DNA of 64,000 nucleotides from Lithobates sylvaticus (taxonomy: Eukaryota; Chordata; Amphibia; Anura; Ranidae). The position numbers and the translations under genes are program-made. Location of the stretch: the NCBI GenBank assembly GCA_028564925.1, contig CM053028.1, forward strand, positions 365,161,012 to 365,225,011, read 5' to 3'. Below are positions 23,662 through 35,218 of this stretch, in pieces. Each line of letters begins with the position of its first letter. Positions within the stretch are counted from its first letter, which is position 1. The notes under the pieces were generated by a model. The model made no database searches. It was not told where the DNA came from and saw only the letters and a list, made by a program, of their open reading frames with translations.

Positions 23662-24549
23662 TTAACCACTTCACTACCCGCCCATAGTAATATGATGCCC
23701 GCAGATGGGATCTCCCATCTGCGGGCGTCATATGACGTCCTCCCCTTCCCAGCCGTCTAGGGACTCGGTGCGCGTGCCCAGAGGCCGCGATGTCCGCCGG
23801 GCACCCGCGATTGCCCGGGAACTCAACAGGACCATGGACCTGTGTGTGTAAACACACAGATCCAGGTCCTGTCAGAGGAGAGGAGACCGATGGTGTGTTC
23901 CCAGTACAGAGGAACACCGATCGGTCTCCTCTCCTAGTGAGTCCCCTCCCCCCACAGTTAGAATCACTCCCAGGGAACATAATTAACCCCTCCCTAGTTC
24001 CCTAATGTTAACCCCTTCCTTGCCAGTCACATTTTCACAGTAATCAGTGCAATCTTATAGCACCGATTGCTGTGTAAAAGGGAATGGTCCCAAAAATGTG
24101 TCAAAAGTGTCCGATCTGTCCGTCACAATGTCACAATCACGAAAAAAATCGCAGATCGTCGTCATTACTAGTGAAAAACAAAAAGCCATAAATCTATCCC
24201 CTTTTTACCAAAAATATGTAGAAGAATACGTATCGGCCTAATCTGAGGAAAACATTTTTAATTTTTTTATTTTATTTTTTAATTGGATATTTATTATAGC
24301 AAAAAGTAAATAATATTGTGTTTTTTTCAAAATTGTCGCTATTCTTTTGTTTATAGCGCAAAAAATAAAAACTGCAGAGGTGATCAAATACCACCAAAAT
24401 AAAGCTCTATATGTGGGAAAAAAAGGATGTCAATTTTGTTTGGGTGCAACGTTGCACGAACGCGCAATTGTCAGTTAAAGTGCTGCGCTAAAACTAAAAA
24501 TTGGCCTGGGCAGGAAGGGGGTGAAAATGTCCTGTATTGAAGTGGTTAA
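23662..24549. mobile_element. TTAA-flanked non-autonomous DNA transposon, 888 bp
   Basis: The ends TTAACCACTTCA and TGAAGTGGTTAA are perfect 12-bp inverted repeats including TTAA. Its 5' part is CpG-rich (open frames there, such as 23441-23980 on the minus strand, are shadows), and the 3' part is AT-rich with the phrase tttatagcgcaaaaaataaaaac typical of this frog repeat class. No transposase. Confidence 0.75.
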
Positions 24550-24731
24550 AGCTACTTTGTTTCATATATACACGTATACAGTTCTACACTTAAAACTGGT
24601 TGTGTAAAGTAGGGGTGTTAAAGTATTTGAATAAAAGAAAATTAGCCGTTTATTTTGTAAACTGCAAAACAAATTCACTATCTACTTACTAATGTATGAT
24701 TACATTTTAATCTGATCAAATTTTTATAAAG

Positions 24732-24824
24732 GAATGTCAGCGAAAGTTGGATCACAAACTTTCTTTGGATGCCTATCTTTTGAAACCAGTCCAGAGAATT
24801 ACAAAGTATCAGCTGCTTTTGAAG
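24732..24824 (+). CDS. mcf2l: mcf2l-like RhoGEF, internal exon (DH core)
   Basis: 93 bases, 31 codons, phase 0 on both sides, bounded by an AAAG acceptor and a GTAATA donor. It encodes ECQRKLDHKLSLDAY followed by LLKPVQRITKYQLLLK. The KPVQRITKYQLLLK motif is the most conserved helix (CR3) of DH domains and contacts the Rho GTPase. It is unbroken and matches DBS-type proteins almost residue for residue from memory. It joins the exon at 3855-3947 upstream and the exon at 28320 downstream without frame change. Confidence 0.95.
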
Positions 24825-25569
24825 GTAATACTTTATACTTTTACTTAACATTTTATGCCAATTTTTGAAAATGTTATTTGGCTTATATACTAAGACAATG
24901 GAAAGACGTTATGGTCTGTAAAGTGCCTATTAATGCTCTTTGCAATGTCTATAGCAATGAATCTGAAAAACAGATAGAATTACGTACAAATTAACGCTTT
25001 AACCTTACCATTTGGACCAGTATTATCAGGAATGTAGGTGCAACAGGTTCCCGTACTTTCTATCATTTTACAGACCCCTCTTTTCTCAGCTAAAACCATG
25101 TCTAAGGCCACCTGGTTCTGGAATGTCATGTAAGAAGTGGGGGCTAACTGGTCAGCAATTCCCTGGATGGCATATTTAGTGCAATTCACAAATCTCTGTT
25201 GGTTATAGTATATGTAGTTGATACAATCTACATTCTTGTTGACAGTTATTATGGGGATCAAAGACTCAAAACCAGCTTTTGCCTGGTCTCTGACTTTGAA
25301 TTAATCAGGGACCCCCCTTGGGACCCCTATGGCATCTATGTACATATGAGGGTCAAAGCTTTCGGAGAGAGCTGCTTGCTTCCTCCTCTGACAAGGTGCT
25401 GGGTCAGTATATCTATCAGAGGTATCTTCTGTTAGTATATGGAGGGGCATAATGACCTTTGCAAGGGCACATTCACCGGTCCAGATTCCCTCCACTCTGG
25501 TCCTATGTTCCAACCCACTGCCCCTCCAAGGAACCACAACTCTGTCCCCAGTAACTGTCTGTGACACAC

Positions 25570-25570
<1 letters not shown>

Positions 25571-25602
<32 letters not shown>

Positions 25603-25606
25603 ATAT
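25571..25606. repeat. (TA)n microsatellite
   Basis: A run of alternating TA with one TT break. It lies inside the env remnant and is probably secondary. Confidence 0.85.
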
Positions 25607-25693
25607 CCTTACTGTCAGGGATGTCACTGTACCAATGGCATTGCCATGGAGGGTCAATCAGACAAGGCACTTGTTTGGTTATCATGGTGTTCT

Positions 25694-26270
25694 ATTATGG
25701 CTCTTAAAAGCCTTTCAATAATATTCCCTGCAATCAGCCATCTCCTCAGCACATCCACCTCTTAGCCACCTCCTAGGTGTCAGAGCAGTTTAACTCCAAT
25801 CCTCAGCATATAAGGGAAACAAATGGTGCAGATAGAGCAGTGCAGTTTGATAGACTTTTATTTGAAAAAACACCTTTTCCCCCCAGTAAAACATGCATAC
25901 CACATAAATGTAATAAACAAGGCAAACGAGGTCACACAGGAAGTGACGTTTGCGCTCCAGAGTGCGCTACAGCCCAACCAGCCCAACCAGGAAGTGTTTG
26001 ACCATTTTCTATACAGCAGTTTTGGCGCTTGTTCCGGCGGACGGAACGCAACTACAGGCAGAGTGCAATTATTCTTTTCACGCTGTTTATTACATTTATG
26101 TGGTACGCATGTTTTACTGGGGGGAAAAGGTGTTATATTATGGTATTATAGGTATTATATGCTGAGGATTGGAGTTAAACTGCTCTGACGCCTAGAGGCG
26201 GCTAAGAGGTGGACGTGCTGAGGAGATGGCTGATTGCAGGGAATATTATTGAAAGGCTCTTATATTTCAA
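25694..26270. mobile_element. Palindromic foldback element inside the ERV
   Basis: The left arm, starting about 25694 (ggctcttaaaagcctttcaataata), is the reverse complement of the right arm ending about 26270. Homology continues inward through caatcagccatctcctcagca, gtttaactccaatcctcagca and ttccccccagtaaaacatgc-type blocks almost to a centre near 25980. Arms are about 250 bp, so nearly the whole element is one inverted repeat. No coding content. Target duplication was not resolved. Confidence 0.8.
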
Positions 26271-27700
26271 GGTTCTGGTGAGTGCATCCCCAAAGGGGAG
26301 TTTGATCTGCACGTGGTGACAAATGTAATAATGCCCTCGGGTGGAAGTCTCACTACTAACTACTCACTACTCACTACTAACTACAAAGTTAAAGGTGGTC
26401 ACATGTGTACCGGAAGAGTTATACCAAAATGTAAATATGTTATCATTTTTTGTGATGGCCACCTCCTGCCCCCCTCCCCCCCAGACAAAACAGAAAAAGG
26501 ATTTGCAGCATGATCATCATGAAGTGGGTGGGATCTTGTCCTCAGAGTTTGGAGCTTTCTTGCAGTGGGAAGCGTGTATTCGGGTGTTCTTCCCAGCCAA
26601 TTTAACTGAGGTGGCTGTGTTCAGCAAAACTTGGAATGGACCATCATATCTGGGTTCAAGAGAATGTTTTCTCACAAATTTCTTTACCAGCACCCAATTT
26701 CCAGGCAGTAGTTGGTGTGTTCCTGTATCTAATTCAGGATCTAGAATGGAAGAAATCACCTGGACATGCATTCGGGTTAATTCTTGTGATAATGCGGTTA
26801 CATAATTAGTAAACAGATTGCAACTGTAGCTGTTGTGGAGAGTAACAACCAAGTCTGGGGGCTGAACCAAACAAAATTGTATAAGGTGATAGGGCATGTT
26901 TCCCCTGGAGAGTGTGTCTAACACTGAACAGGGCAATGGGCAAACTGTCTAGCCAACTCATGTTAGTCTCTCGGCCATTTTTAACATCCTGTTTTTTAGT
27001 GTCCCATTTATCCTTTCTACCTTCCCGCTGCTTTTGGGGTGATATTGGGTGTGTAGAGCAAACTGAACTCCCAGTGCTACCCAAATCTCTTTTGTAAGGG
27101 TTGCTATAAAGCCTGGGCCCTCTATCACCCCTGGGACCCCAAATCTACATACTATCTCACTCAGTAGTTTCTTAGCCGTGGTCCTGGCAGTCATGTCCAC
27201 CCCCACTAGGGCGTATCTGAATCTGCCACTTCTTGCCATTTGGATGTGATCAACTTGCATCCTCTGGAAGGGGGTATAGGGCTTTTGCCAGGTGCTTTTT
27301 TTTGTGCTTTTTTTTGTACTTTTTCTGTGCGTCCTGGGTTACATTTGGTGCAGATAGTGCATGATCTACAGAAGTTATTGGTCTGTGGAGTAATTCCTGG
27401 TGCTACATAGTACTTGTTGATAAGAGCTGGGTACATACTCCTGGGTCCATCTCTGCTTCCAGCTTTCCTCATCTGGACTTGCTGCTTCTTGTAGTTCTTT
27501 CAGATAAACTCTGTCCACTGGGAGAGTCTGTAGGGCAAACACGGGGTGGTCTTCTTCTACCACTCTGCTTTCCACTTCCCGTGAACCACTGGCTGCCCGT
27601 TTGGCAACTGAATCGGCTTGGAACAAATTAAACAGTACCATATCTTTAATTCCATAGGTTTCAGGAAATCTACAGTATAACAAGTATAACAAACTTACCA

Positions 27701-28200
27701 GTCTATAAAATGCATATGAAAAATAGCAAAAATGGTTTGGAGATCAGAGGAACAAAAAATGAGGCACTGCAGGGCAGCAAAAGGGTTTCAAGTTTATGTA
27801 AACCCTGACAATAAACAGCTCTTGCTTGATCCCTTTTGGTCTGTTTATTAAACCAAAAAATACCTGTTGATCCTGCTTGACAATTTCCCATGCTTTCTTC
27901 CAGGGTTACACTCTTATAAGTTATTTCTCCCAAGTGTATCTGTGTACTACAAATCCCCACCCCTTATTTTTTACAGAAGAGAAGAGGGTTGGTGTTCTGT
28001 AGTCCTCTGTTGATAAGGCTGCTCCTGCATACTGCAGATACAATAGGGTAATTGTTTGTTGTCACCACAGGACAAAATGTTTGTGAAAATTAAGAAAAAA
28101 AAAAAAAAAACTGAAAAAAATAAACAAATGTAACCCCACGTCGATGGACTAGTAAGCTGCAATATATAAAATGGATGTACTTGAGTTTAGATAAGCATTG
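27701..28200. other. Intron with unclassified repeat-like DNA
   Basis: It contains the phrase ctgacaataaacagctcttgc and an A-run at 28094-28110 followed by aaataaac. No retroviral LTR boundary could be set with confidence. Confidence 0.35.
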
Positions 28201-28319
28201 CGATAGGCCTGCTATGATTGAATTACTTACCATGCTAGGTGATAAGATGGTCTGCCCTAGTTATATTGTGCAGGTTAAATTGTTATTTTTTTCTAAAGGG
28301 AATTCTTCTTTCTTTCTAG

Positions 28320-28445
28320 GAAATGCTGAAGTGCAGCAAAAATTCAGAAGGCACAGCAGAATTAGAGGAAGCTCTTGCAACTGTGTTAGATATTATCAAA
28401 TCAGTCAATGATTCTATGCATCAAATAGCCATTACTGGATATGAG
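28320..28445 (+). CDS. mcf2l: mcf2l-like RhoGEF, internal exon (end of DH domain)
   Basis: 126 bases (42 codons, phase 0), with acceptor tttctttctag and a GTACAC donor. It encodes EMLKCSKNSEGTAELEEAL, then ATVLDIIKSVNDSMHQIAIT ending GYE. This is the last DH helix leading into the DH-PH linker; NDSMHQIAITGY is a DBS/DBL signature. The acidic EGTAELEEAL segment is as in MCF2L. No lesion is seen. The downstream intron (12.2 kb) contains the Harbinger transposon. Confidence 0.95.
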
Positions 28446-29155
28446 GTACACTACCATGTCTTTTGGTCTTTTTTCTTAAACAGAAAAAAAAATTTTCATT
28501 CAAATTAACAAAAATTCCATGGTTATGTTGGTGCACTATGTGGTACAGAAAGTAGATGTATAGTTCTGTAAAGTAAAACAGCAGTAACACAATGGACAAT
28601 ATAACAATATAACCCCAGGATAGGGCTGTTGAATGTATTGGTGGAGGTTGTGCCACTATAACCTAGTTACTTTGCTAGGCAGCTGCAGACAGACAAACAG
28701 CTATTGGATGACAGTACACATCAGAGGGATAGGAACATTCGTAACTAGGACGATATGTATACACATAGGAGCATAAGAAACATAAGACATAGCCAATACA
28801 GACAGACAAACATGAAAAAAGCCAAAGTCAATACAAGGCAGATCAGGGTACAAAAGAAAGTAGGACCCAGTCCTAGCCTCTAGCCCATTCACTTAAATAA
28901 ACAAAAACTGAAGTTTAGAGTCAGTAAAAAGCAACTTACAGATTACTTTACAGGCAGGAAGTAAAACTTTTGGTTCATATTTTTACAGTGGAAGACATGG
29001 TAGGAATTCTATTCCTGAAGGATAAACATTTTAAGATTAAAAGTTTTACAATGCAAAAACCTACTAACAGTTTTTAAAGTGCATGGAAAGTGTTCCAAGG
29101 TCCACATATCTGAATACTTGATTTGACCTGGCATATGCATATCACTTGTTTCTGT
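28446..29155. other. Unassigned intron
   Basis: AT-rich DNA without a recognised transposon end, exon or RNA gene. Confidence 0.4.
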
Positions 29156-29683
29156 TTAAAGCATTACTAAAGGCTATTTTTAAAAATTAAAATCATAAAC
29201 ATATTATACTCACCTGCTCTGTGCAATGGTATTGCACAGAGCAGCCCGAACCTTCTCTTCTGGGGTTCCCCGTAGGCGATCTTGGCTTCTCTTTTCTGAT
29301 CCTCCCCTTCTCGGGTCCCTCTTCAGTGCTCCTGGCCCCTCCCTACTGTTGAGTGCCCCCAGAGCAAGCAGTTTGCTATGGGGGCAACGGAGCTGAACCA
29401 CAGCTCCCTGTGTCCATTCAGACATGGAGCCGCGACCTGCCCCCTTTCTCTCCTCATTGGCTGACTGACTTTTATTGACAGCAGCAGGAAACAATGGCGC
29501 CGCACTGCTGTCTCAGCCAATGAGGAGGAGAATCCCAGACAGCTGAGACACTCTTGCAACATCGCTGGATCTAGATGGCACGCAGGTAAGTATTATAGGG
29601 GTTGAGGGAGGCTGCTGCACACAGAAGGCTTTTTATTTTAATGCATTAAGGTGAAAAACCTTCTGCCTTTACAACCACGTTAA
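29156..29683. mobile_element. TTAA-flanked MITE, 528 bp
   Basis: The left end TTAAAGCATTACTAAAGGC and the right end, read inward as TTAACGTGGTTGTAAAGGC, are imperfect inverted repeats. The right side contains the gcattaaggtgaaaaaccttctgcctttac phrase common in such frog elements. The interior holds a small perfect hairpin, ctctgtgcaatggtattgcacagag, at about 29217-29241. No protein. Confidence 0.55.
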
Positions 29684-30320
29684 GGAGGTGGAGGAGAAAA
29701 CCAAGCTGTAAAAGGTTTGTTATGTTAATGCAGGGAATTCCTTTAAAGTAATGTTATGGCTTTAGAACCAGACTTGCTTGACTAGTCTAATGATCTGTTA
29801 GACTAAAGCCCCATACACACGCTCGGACAATCCGCGGACCAGGTCAGTCGGACTTTGTCCGACGTACTTTGTCCGATGTTGGCGTTGCGTACACACGGTC
29901 GGACTACGTTGTCGGAATATCCGGTCCGGAAGAACGTCGTGACGTAAGTCGTCGTCCACGATATTACAAAAGGGAAGTTCAGCACCACGTCAGGCACCCG
30001 TTGGGCTCCTTCTGCTGATCCCGTGTTTATCGAGAGTTAGTGGAAGTTTGGTGACTTAAGATTCGCGCTTCTCAGTTTTCTGACTCAGATCGTTACTGCT
30101 CTTCAGTTTGTGCTTGTCGTGCGTATCTGTTTATTAGTGCGTGTAGTCAGTTCGCATTTGTTGGTCATTGCGGCCTATATCTTGATATAGGACGCTTTGA
30201 TTTGCACTGCTTATTGTCTGCTCGTTGCTGGTATTCACTTCGTTCTTTCAGGCCTTGCTGTTTATCGGTGCTTTCTGTTTGTCCGTTCTGACCAGCCGAC
30301 CTTTTGTGACCTTCTGAGCG

Positions 30321-32480
30321 ATGTTTCCCGTGCGTACTCGTCGCCGAGTTCGTGCTGTACGCGGAATTGGTGTCGGGCTTTTAGCTTTGACCCAAGACCC
30401 GTCCATGAACAGAGTGACGAGGAGTATGTGGACCAAGAATTGGTTGCTTCAGCGTGACCAGTTCTCGCACATGCCTTTGCTTCGTGAGATCCGGGAGAAT
30501 AATCCTGATGATTTCAGGAACTTTCTCAGGATGACGGACCCCGATTTTCACCGTCTTTTGGCTTTGCTGACCCCCTTTATCAGCCGGCAGGATACCTGCA
30601 TGAGACAAGCCATTACTCCGGAGCAGAGGCTTGTTGCCACGTTGAGGTACTTGGCGACAGGGAGAAGTCTTCAGGATTTGAAGTTCTCTTCAGGTATCTC
30701 TCCCCAGGCCCTGGGAATCATTATTCCAGAGACCTGTTCTGCCATCATTCAGGTCCTGCAGGAGGACTATATTAAGGTAACATTTCTACTTTACTATTCC
30801 CTTCTATGTATGCTCTGTTTGCTAATGACTTGTATTTTTGACCTCCTTCCCTAATTACCATGATTGCAATATGTTCTAATATGCTGTGCCCCTTTTCTCC
30901 TTCATGCATTTTTCCCTTCACTTACCTCACCAGCATGCTCTTCTGCCCCAATAGACACCTATGGCCTAGTCACTTAAGCAATGTCTTTTGTCTGCTGCAT
31001 AGTATTGTTTGCCCCAAAACACCCCCTAAAATATGCACAAATGTTTGCTGTGTGGTTTACTTCATGTAGAGCCCCCTTTTTTTTTGTTCTTTTGTTGGGG
31101 GGGGGGGGGCAAACTCATTAGGAACCCCCTCCCCCAACTGCTCTGTCAGATGGTACCAATCCTTTATCTGCTGGCTTTCCCAAGGTCCATACACACTATA
31201 TACCTACCTCTTTATAGTGCGCATCTTTAGGGATGAATTCAGCAAAGCATGTAGTGCAAGGGACTGCCTCCATACATTCCATTTCCTATTTTTTTGTCTT
31301 CTTTCCCTCCTATTAGCTTGCTTGGTAATTTAATAATGTCACACTGTGCCTGCCTTTTTTGGGGGGGGGGGGGGGTTGAAATGTTATTTGATCTTTCCTG
31401 TGGCCTGCCAATAGTGTTAAGTACAGAGGGTCTGGCCAAACTAGCCCACATTATTGAGCCATTTGCCAATCAATGAAGTGCAGAGGGTTAGCTGTCCACC
31501 ACCCCCCCCAAAACCCCTAGTTATTGCCAATGGCCCATCAGAAGTGGGGGGATTGATGGGGGGGTGAGTAATCTGTGAAGGGGAGCCTCTACTTTTCTGT
31601 GCAAATACTTTCCAGCCTCCAATTTTAGACAATGCTCTTGTTCCAAGATGTTGATTGTCTAATCTGCTTGCAATGTTTAGGTGCAAAGTGACTAATTTTT
31701 TTTTCTTGTTTCACTCCACAGTTCCCTTCCACGCCACAGGAATGGCAGACTGTGGCCTCCCACTTTGCCAGCCGTTGGGACTTTCCTAACTGCGGAGGGG
31801 CAATTGATGGGAAACACGTCCGCATCGTCCCACCGCCCAACTCGGGGTCCTACTATTATAATTATAAAGGGTTTAATAGTGTAGTGATGTTGGCGGTGGT
31901 GTCGGCAACATACGAGTTTATGTATGTGGACGTGGGGATGAACGGCCGGATATCGGATGGTGGGGCCATTACGCACACGGAGTTCTACTGGCGTCTCCAA
32001 AGTGGCAGTCTGTGCTTGCCACCTCCAGAGGAGAATGCCGAAGGACTCCCCTTCGTCTTTGTCGCAGATGAAGCGTTTGCGTTGACTCCCCATCTGATGA
32101 GGCCGTTCCCGATGAGGACCCTCACCCCGGACCAGAGGGTCTTCAACTACAGGCTGTCCAGAGCCAGAAGAGTTGTGGAGAACGCTTTTGGCATCCTGGC
32201 CAGCCGCTTCCGCCTGTTCCTGACGGCATTTAACTTGGCGGAATACAAACTGAACCACATAGTTCTTGCCTGTTGCATATTGCACAACTTCCTCAAAAGA
32301 CATAACAGGAACTATGTGGTGCCCGTTGGCCCAGATGTGGAGGGCCCTCCAAATGCCGAACTCACAGCCCTTCGAGTGGCACGTCCAGGCTTGCCCCCTC
32401 TAAATGCCCGTGTGGTCCGGGACCAATATATGCAGTACTTTGTGGGTAGGGGGGCCATTGCTCTGCCTGACGATGTGTGA
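30321..32480 (+). CDS. Harbinger transposase (HARBI1-like), two exons
   Basis: Exon 1 30321-30776 (152 codons) ends at a GTAACA donor. The intron ends tccacag, and exon 2 31722-32480 continues in phase 0, giving 404 residues. The DDE nuclease core is complete: GGAIDGKHVRI (D181, 31806-31808), VADEAFAL (D268, 32067-32069) and RVVENAFGIL (E305, 32178-32180), as in HARBI1/PIF transposases. The N-terminal half (residues about 85-150) has the LRYLATGRSLQDLKFSSGIS helix-turn-helix-like segment of the family. It cuts and pastes the element, normally needing the partner Myb-like protein for nuclear entry and end binding. AATAAA lies at 32493. No stop or frameshift is seen. The ATG at 30321 is the first in frame before a basic stretch (RTRRRVRAVR). 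Intron splicing is inferred from consensus and family continuity. Confidence 0.92.
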
Positions 32481-33328
32481 GAGGCATTTTTTAATAAATC
32501 TGATATTTTAACCAACCTATGATTTCATGTCATTTCAGTCTTCTTTTTAGCTTATTTTACTTTGACATTTTTTCCCTTTGCCTTCGACAGTGGGAATGCA
32601 CTTTCTGGGCAAAAGGAGGTAACAGTCTCTTCTTCCCAAAAAGATTATTCTCATGTTGTGTGTTTGCTACCTAATCTTTGGTCTAGAGAAGGTTTGTACT
32701 GCATAACTGACACCCAAAATACTCCTTTTCATCACCAGGTCTGACATGTGTGTATTCTCCAAAATGCTGTGCTCCGTGTTTTCGTACAAAGCACTGTGGG
32801 TGTCATTTACATAAGTCAAATCCGCTATGCTCTACAAGTGCATTGAAAAAGTTCCCCGGGAAAGAAAATTGGAGTGCAAAGTGGATTTGCCTTTAGTAAA
32901 TAACACCCATTGCCCCCCATATCCTTTTCATTTTACATACATAATGCATTGTGTTTTTTAAATAAGGAAGCCACACATTTAGAAAAATAAAAGTTTACTA
33001 GGAAAACATTCCCAAGTGCGTTTACAATCTTCACGCCAAAACTGACAACATCTTGGTTATTTACAACATTGTTTACAAACATTCCGCAATTGGTAAAACC
33101 AGGCATGGAGCAAAACAGAACCTAGGAACTTGGAAAGTTCAACTTTGTAAAGTGAAGACAAGATCAGACATGACTATATGTTCAAAGTGTGTTTGATCTT
33201 GCCTTCATCACATGGGGGGGTCACCCCCGAAAAGTGGAAATTTGGAACATGCACACAATTTGGGACTGAAAATGGTCATTAGATGGTAAAACACATGCCT
33301 AGAAGCTTCAAAAGTGCCATTTTCCATC

Positions 33329-33435
33329 ATGGGGATGAATGGACGTTTTTTGGGGGTGCAACCCCTTCACCACAACCACTTTCGTAGTTCGTAAAGTGTT
33401 TGCACCCCCAAAAAACATTGCCATTCATCCACCAT
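33329..33435. repeat. Long imperfect hairpin between convergent Harbinger genes
   Basis: ggggatgaatggacgttttttgggggtgcaa on the left pairs with ttgcacccccaaaaaacattgccattcatcc on the right, with a loop of about 40 bases. It sits in the intergenic space between the 3' ends of the transposase and Myb-like genes. Confidence 0.75.
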
Positions 33436-33551
33436 GGTGGGAGCTAGCACATGTGGACACAATGTGTGCATGTTCCAAATTTCAGACAGTTTTTAAGTTG
33501 CAAATGTGTTCTGAAGCTGGCACAAATGTGTGTTAATTACTTGGTGCGTTT

Positions 33552-34905
33552 TCATATTTTTCCTAAAACATCAATGATGTTCTTCAATTTTTGTTGAACA
33601 TCATTGATGTTTTGCTTTATGTAATCTAGATCTCGATTGCAGACCATTATCTCTCCGATGAGTACGTGGGCACTCTCTGTGGTAAAGTGCGATTTTTCTT
33701 CCACAACATCCACGTCACCTAAAAACCACAAACAAACAAAAATGGGGTGTTGGAAATGAGGCAGCCATACATGGATTAGCTTACCAGTAGCTGTGTTCTC
33801 CCACACTCACCTGTTGTGGTGACAATTTCTCCAAGTTCGATGATCTCTCCTTCCTCCTCCTCCTCCTCCTCTGCTTCTGCTCTTTCCCCTTTTTTGGTAG
33901 GTGTTGGTTTGGGGTTTTCCTCAGACGGCCCAAGTTTTCGCTCCCCTATGAGAATGTCCAAAAGGAAGATTTAGCAACACAAGCTATTGAGGGCAGAAAT
34001 AGGAAATGACAAACATTGCTTGAAAGTGACGGACACTATTTTAGTTTGGCCAGTTACAAATGTCAACTACATGAATGAAGTCACTTTGTAAAGGTGCTAA
34101 ACTGACTAGCTTTTTGGTAGAAGTTTGTGTGATGGAGACCCCCCTCTAGTATCCACTGGAGCACATGTGTGGAAAAGCATAATAAAAAGGGGGTTTGGGT
34201 GTCCCAGCACTAGTGCTCTAGAGTCCAGATGGGTAAACAGCTACTGAGTGACCTCTCCTTTACATTGAATAAATTGGCTTTACATTCTTGATGACATTTC
34301 TAGTGAGAACAAACTTCCTTTCCCCAAAAAAACACCAAACATCGTATTATAAGTGGCCGAACGATCGAGGTTGCGTACGATCGAATGCACACACACGACC
34401 ATGACAGTGGCAGAAAGATCGAGGCTGAGTACGATCGAATGCACAGACGAACCTGAAAGTGGCCATTTTGGAATGTACAACTTGGTAAAAATCAAAACAC
34501 AATGGAGCAGTATGCAAGCAAGAAATCAAACACAAAACACAACTACTTACTTTTTTGAAGAATTCTCTTGATCTTTCTGTACTGATCGGCCTCCCTCAGT
34601 TTCAGGTCTGACCAGCGTTTCCTGAGTTGCTCCTTGGATCGTTGTACCCCAAAATTATTGTACAGCCTTCTCACAACTTTAGACATGATCTTGGCCTTGC
34701 GGACATTGGGGTTGAGGTAAGGCCCATACTTCCCATCATAGTCGCTCCTCTTTAATATGTCCACCATCTCCAACATTTCTCCAAATGACATATTGGAGGC
34801 CTTGAATTTCAGGTTCCGGGATCGGGACGTTTCTGCCTCCGGACTTTCCTCGTCCTCCTCCTCGTTGGTGGGATATTTGTGGCGCACCTGCTGTGTCCCC
34901 GCCAT
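33552..34905 (-). CDS. Harbinger Myb/SANT-like DNA-binding protein, three exons
   Basis: On the minus strand: exon 1 34905-34551 (donor GTAAGT), exon 2 33945-33811 (acceptor ctcatag, donor GTGAGT), exon 3 33718-33552 (acceptor tttttag). Lengths 355, 135 and 167 sum to 657 bases, exactly 218 codons plus stop, with phase kept at both joins. Residues about 38-115 form a Myb/SANT-like trihelix domain: MSFGEMLEMVDILKRSDYDG, then NPNVRKAKIMSKVVRRLYNN, then SKEQLRKRWSDLKLREADQY. Exon 2 is a lysine/glutamate linker with a seven-glutamate run, and exon 3 has a helical NINDVQQKLKNIIDVL tail. In known Harbinger elements this second protein binds the ends and brings transposase into the nucleus. No lesion is seen. 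Its 3' end faces the transposase gene. Confidence 0.85.
34353..34460. repeat. 54-bp tandem duplication in a Harbinger gene intron
   Basis: gtggccgaacgatcgaggttgcgtacgatcgaatgcac (34353) is repeated, diverged, from 34407 (gtggcagaaagatcgaggctgagtacgatcgaatgcac). Each copy contains two gatcga-type half palindromes. It lies in intron 1 of the Myb/SANT-like gene. Confidence 0.75.
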
Positions 34906-35218
34906 GTGCTCTCCCCACTACGCCGTAAAGAGAAGGGGTGGGGAATAGACGAGAAAGATCGTCAGGGGCGGGCAGAGTTTGAAGCATGCGCAGTGTATAT
35001 AAAACATCACACGCCTGTGTCGTAGCCACGATCTGGGAGACGAGGGGAGAGAAAACTCACACGAGACGATCGCTACAAACGAAGGTACAATTTAACGTTG
35101 GTACATAACTAGCCTAGACTGATTTGAACTTGAGGCTTCTTGATGGAGAAGATTAGGAGAGTTTAGCCTGACATAATTTATAGGGTTTGGTGTGTTGTTG
35201 TGTCTTGCAGAGATTGAT

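Larger units (their letters stand above)
24965..27700 (-). mobile_element. Broken antisense endogenous retrovirus (class I-like)
   Basis: On the minus strand, from high to low coordinates, remnants of a retroviral pol end and env are visible. They are an integrase zinc/core region (about 27470-26810, with KVERINGTLKNRMLKMAE), an integrase C-terminal region (about 26750-26530, with WVLVKKFVRKHSLEPRYDGP), and an envelope transmembrane region (about 25450-24980) with the CX6CC hallmark near an NQVALDMVLAEKRGVC stretch. This pattern fits gamma/epsilon-like (class I) retroviruses. No LTR was found, it is broken in many places, and a foldback element (25694-26270) sits inside it. It is old relative to the gypsy element. 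Confidence 0.8.

Noticed and set aside
23441-23980. 179-residue minus-strand ORF
   Set aside because: It spans the junction of two non-coding TTAA repeats in a CpG-rich stretch and shows no domain.
24965-27700. An intact or expressed retroviral gene
   Set aside because: Only scattered integrase and envelope blocks survive, without LTRs and with a nested element; a fossil.
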